Shown here: positions 62,032 to 62,647 of the stretch, piece after piece
Layout of the letters: each line of letters opens with the position of its first letter
Position numbering within the stretch: position 1 is the first letter of the stretch
NCBI GenBank assembly: GCA_023391155.1
Contig: JAEWBM010000021.1
Location: forward strand, 1 to 62,647
DNA: 62,647 nt
Source of the DNA: Acidobacteriota bacterium
GTDB taxonomy: Bacteria; Acidobacteriota; Blastocatellia; Pyrinomonadales; Pyrinomonadaceae
Reading direction: 5' to 3'
Position numbers and translations under genes: made by a program
The notes under the pieces: model-generated
Told to the model about the DNA's origin: nothing
Database searches by the model: none
The model's input: the letters and a program-made list of their open reading frames with translations, nothing else

Positions 62032-62647
62032 TGGTTTGTTCCTTGTTCTTTTTTAAATGCTCTGAGTTTTGCGCTTCGGGAACGCGGGTTTCTTTCGAAC
62101 TCTTCTTCATCAGCCGTAAGCGGGCGTTTGGTCAGGACTTCACCCAGCCGTTGCGCTCCGCAAATGCATTTCGGGATCCTTCGAGGGCACTGGCACTGGC
62201 CCGATGCCCGACGGAATGCCTGCTTGACGATGCGGTCCTCCAGGGAGTGAAAGGAGATGATCGCGACGACCCCACCCGGTTCGACGATGTCGATGGCGTC
62301 ACTGATAAATCCGTCCAGTATTCCGATCTCGTCGTTGACCGCGATCCGCAGCGCCTGGAAGGTGCGGGTCGCCGGGTGGATCTTGTCGGACGGCTTGCTC
62401 CGAACGGCCTTTGCCACGAGGTCGGCCAATTCGCGTGTGGTCGTAACCGGTTCGCCCCGTTCCCTTCTTTCAATGATCCGGCGTGCTATTCGCCGCGATG
62501 CACGCTCTTCGCCAAACTCGTAGATAATGTTCGCGATCTCGTCCTGAGTTCGGGTCGCCAACAGATCCGCTGCGGTCTCCCCTCCGCTGTCCGGGTCCAT
62601 CCGCATATCGAGCGGAGCGTCGAACCGGAAGCTGAACCCCCGCGTCT
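62028..62647 (-). CDS. rsmH: 16S rRNA (cytosine-1402-N4)-methyltransferase, 5' end beyond the window
   Basis: RsmH (MraW) methylates C1402 of 16S rRNA. The visible C-terminal 205 residues have LDMRMD at the edge, FGEERASRRIARRI, TRTFQALRIAVNDE, SFHSLEDRIVK and the late NPRSRSAKLRA motif. It is the upstream end of the dcw cluster here; mraZ would be further upstream. Confidence 0.96.
   Translation of the reverse strand, partial: TRGFSFRFDAPLDMRMDPDSGGETAADLLATRTQDEIANIIYEFGEERASRRIARRIIERRERGEPVTTTRELADLVAKAVRSKPSDKIHPATRTFQALRIAVNDEIGILDGFISDAIDIVEPGGVVAIISFHSLEDRIVKQAFRRASGQCQCPRRIPKCICGAQRLGEVLTKRPLTADEEEFERNPRSRSAKLRAFKKEQGTNQ

Overview
The window reads as a chromosomal segment of a GC-rich, diderm, free-living bacterium. 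It has a Wza-type polysaccharide export protein, a DUF2490 outer-membrane protein, many signal peptides, sigma-54 two-component control (NtrY/NtrX) and a dcw cell-division cluster. The gene content (secreted amidohydrolase and S10 peptidase operon, DUF3108, DUF1570-TPR, many small zinc-ribbon proteins, RAYT with degenerate GC-rich palindromes) resembles Acidobacteriota, perhaps Blastocatellia. This is inference: there is no rRNA or tRNA here to anchor it. I see no prophage, CRISPR array, integrative element or classical defence island. The one mobile-type unit is a RAYT gene with its palindromic repeats.

Layout. 1-4.5 kb: end of a DMT permease gene, aroC, a membrane zinc-ribbon protein, purD on the other strand with a shared terminator, and a small double zinc-ribbon protein. 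4.5-10.6 kb (minus): an APC/KUP-like permease preceded by a structured leader with an intrinsic terminator, then a probable operon for a polysaccharide export protein, two small proteins and a secreted matrixin-like protease. 10.7-18.6 kb: small basic proteins, a cyclic-nucleotide-phosphodiesterase-like MBL enzyme, an SDR, unknown membrane proteins, DUF2490, an orphan sensor kinase and a glycine-zipper protein. 18.8-22.9 kb (plus): a tightly overlapped operon of two secreted amidohydrolase paralogues, the second lacking the metal ligands, and a secreted S10 serine carboxypeptidase.

22.9-31.6 kb (minus): MoaB/MogA, DMT permease, a feoA-feoB-FeoB-associated-protein operon with a Fur-like palindrome, a duplicated DUF3108 protein, pyrF, small proteins and glnA. 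31.6-41.1 kb: two perfectly spaced BlaI/MecI-like palindromes between glnA and a periplasmic M3 peptidase gene, a DUF1570-TPR gene broken by a stop and a frameshift, ntrY and ntrX with an unknown membrane gene between them, and a CPBP protease. 41.2-43 kb: nadC and a REPtron-like unit (tandem palindromes, RAYT, one inverted palindrome).

43-62.6 kb (minus): valS, a long-tailed response regulator, pdxA, then the dcw cluster in transcription order rsmH, ftsL, ftsI, murF, mraY, murD, ftsW, murG, murC, ftsQ, ftsA, ftsZ. murE and murB are absent from their usual places. Most dcw genes overlap or nearly touch, so they are probably cotranscribed and co-translated; ftsZ has a longer leader of its own.
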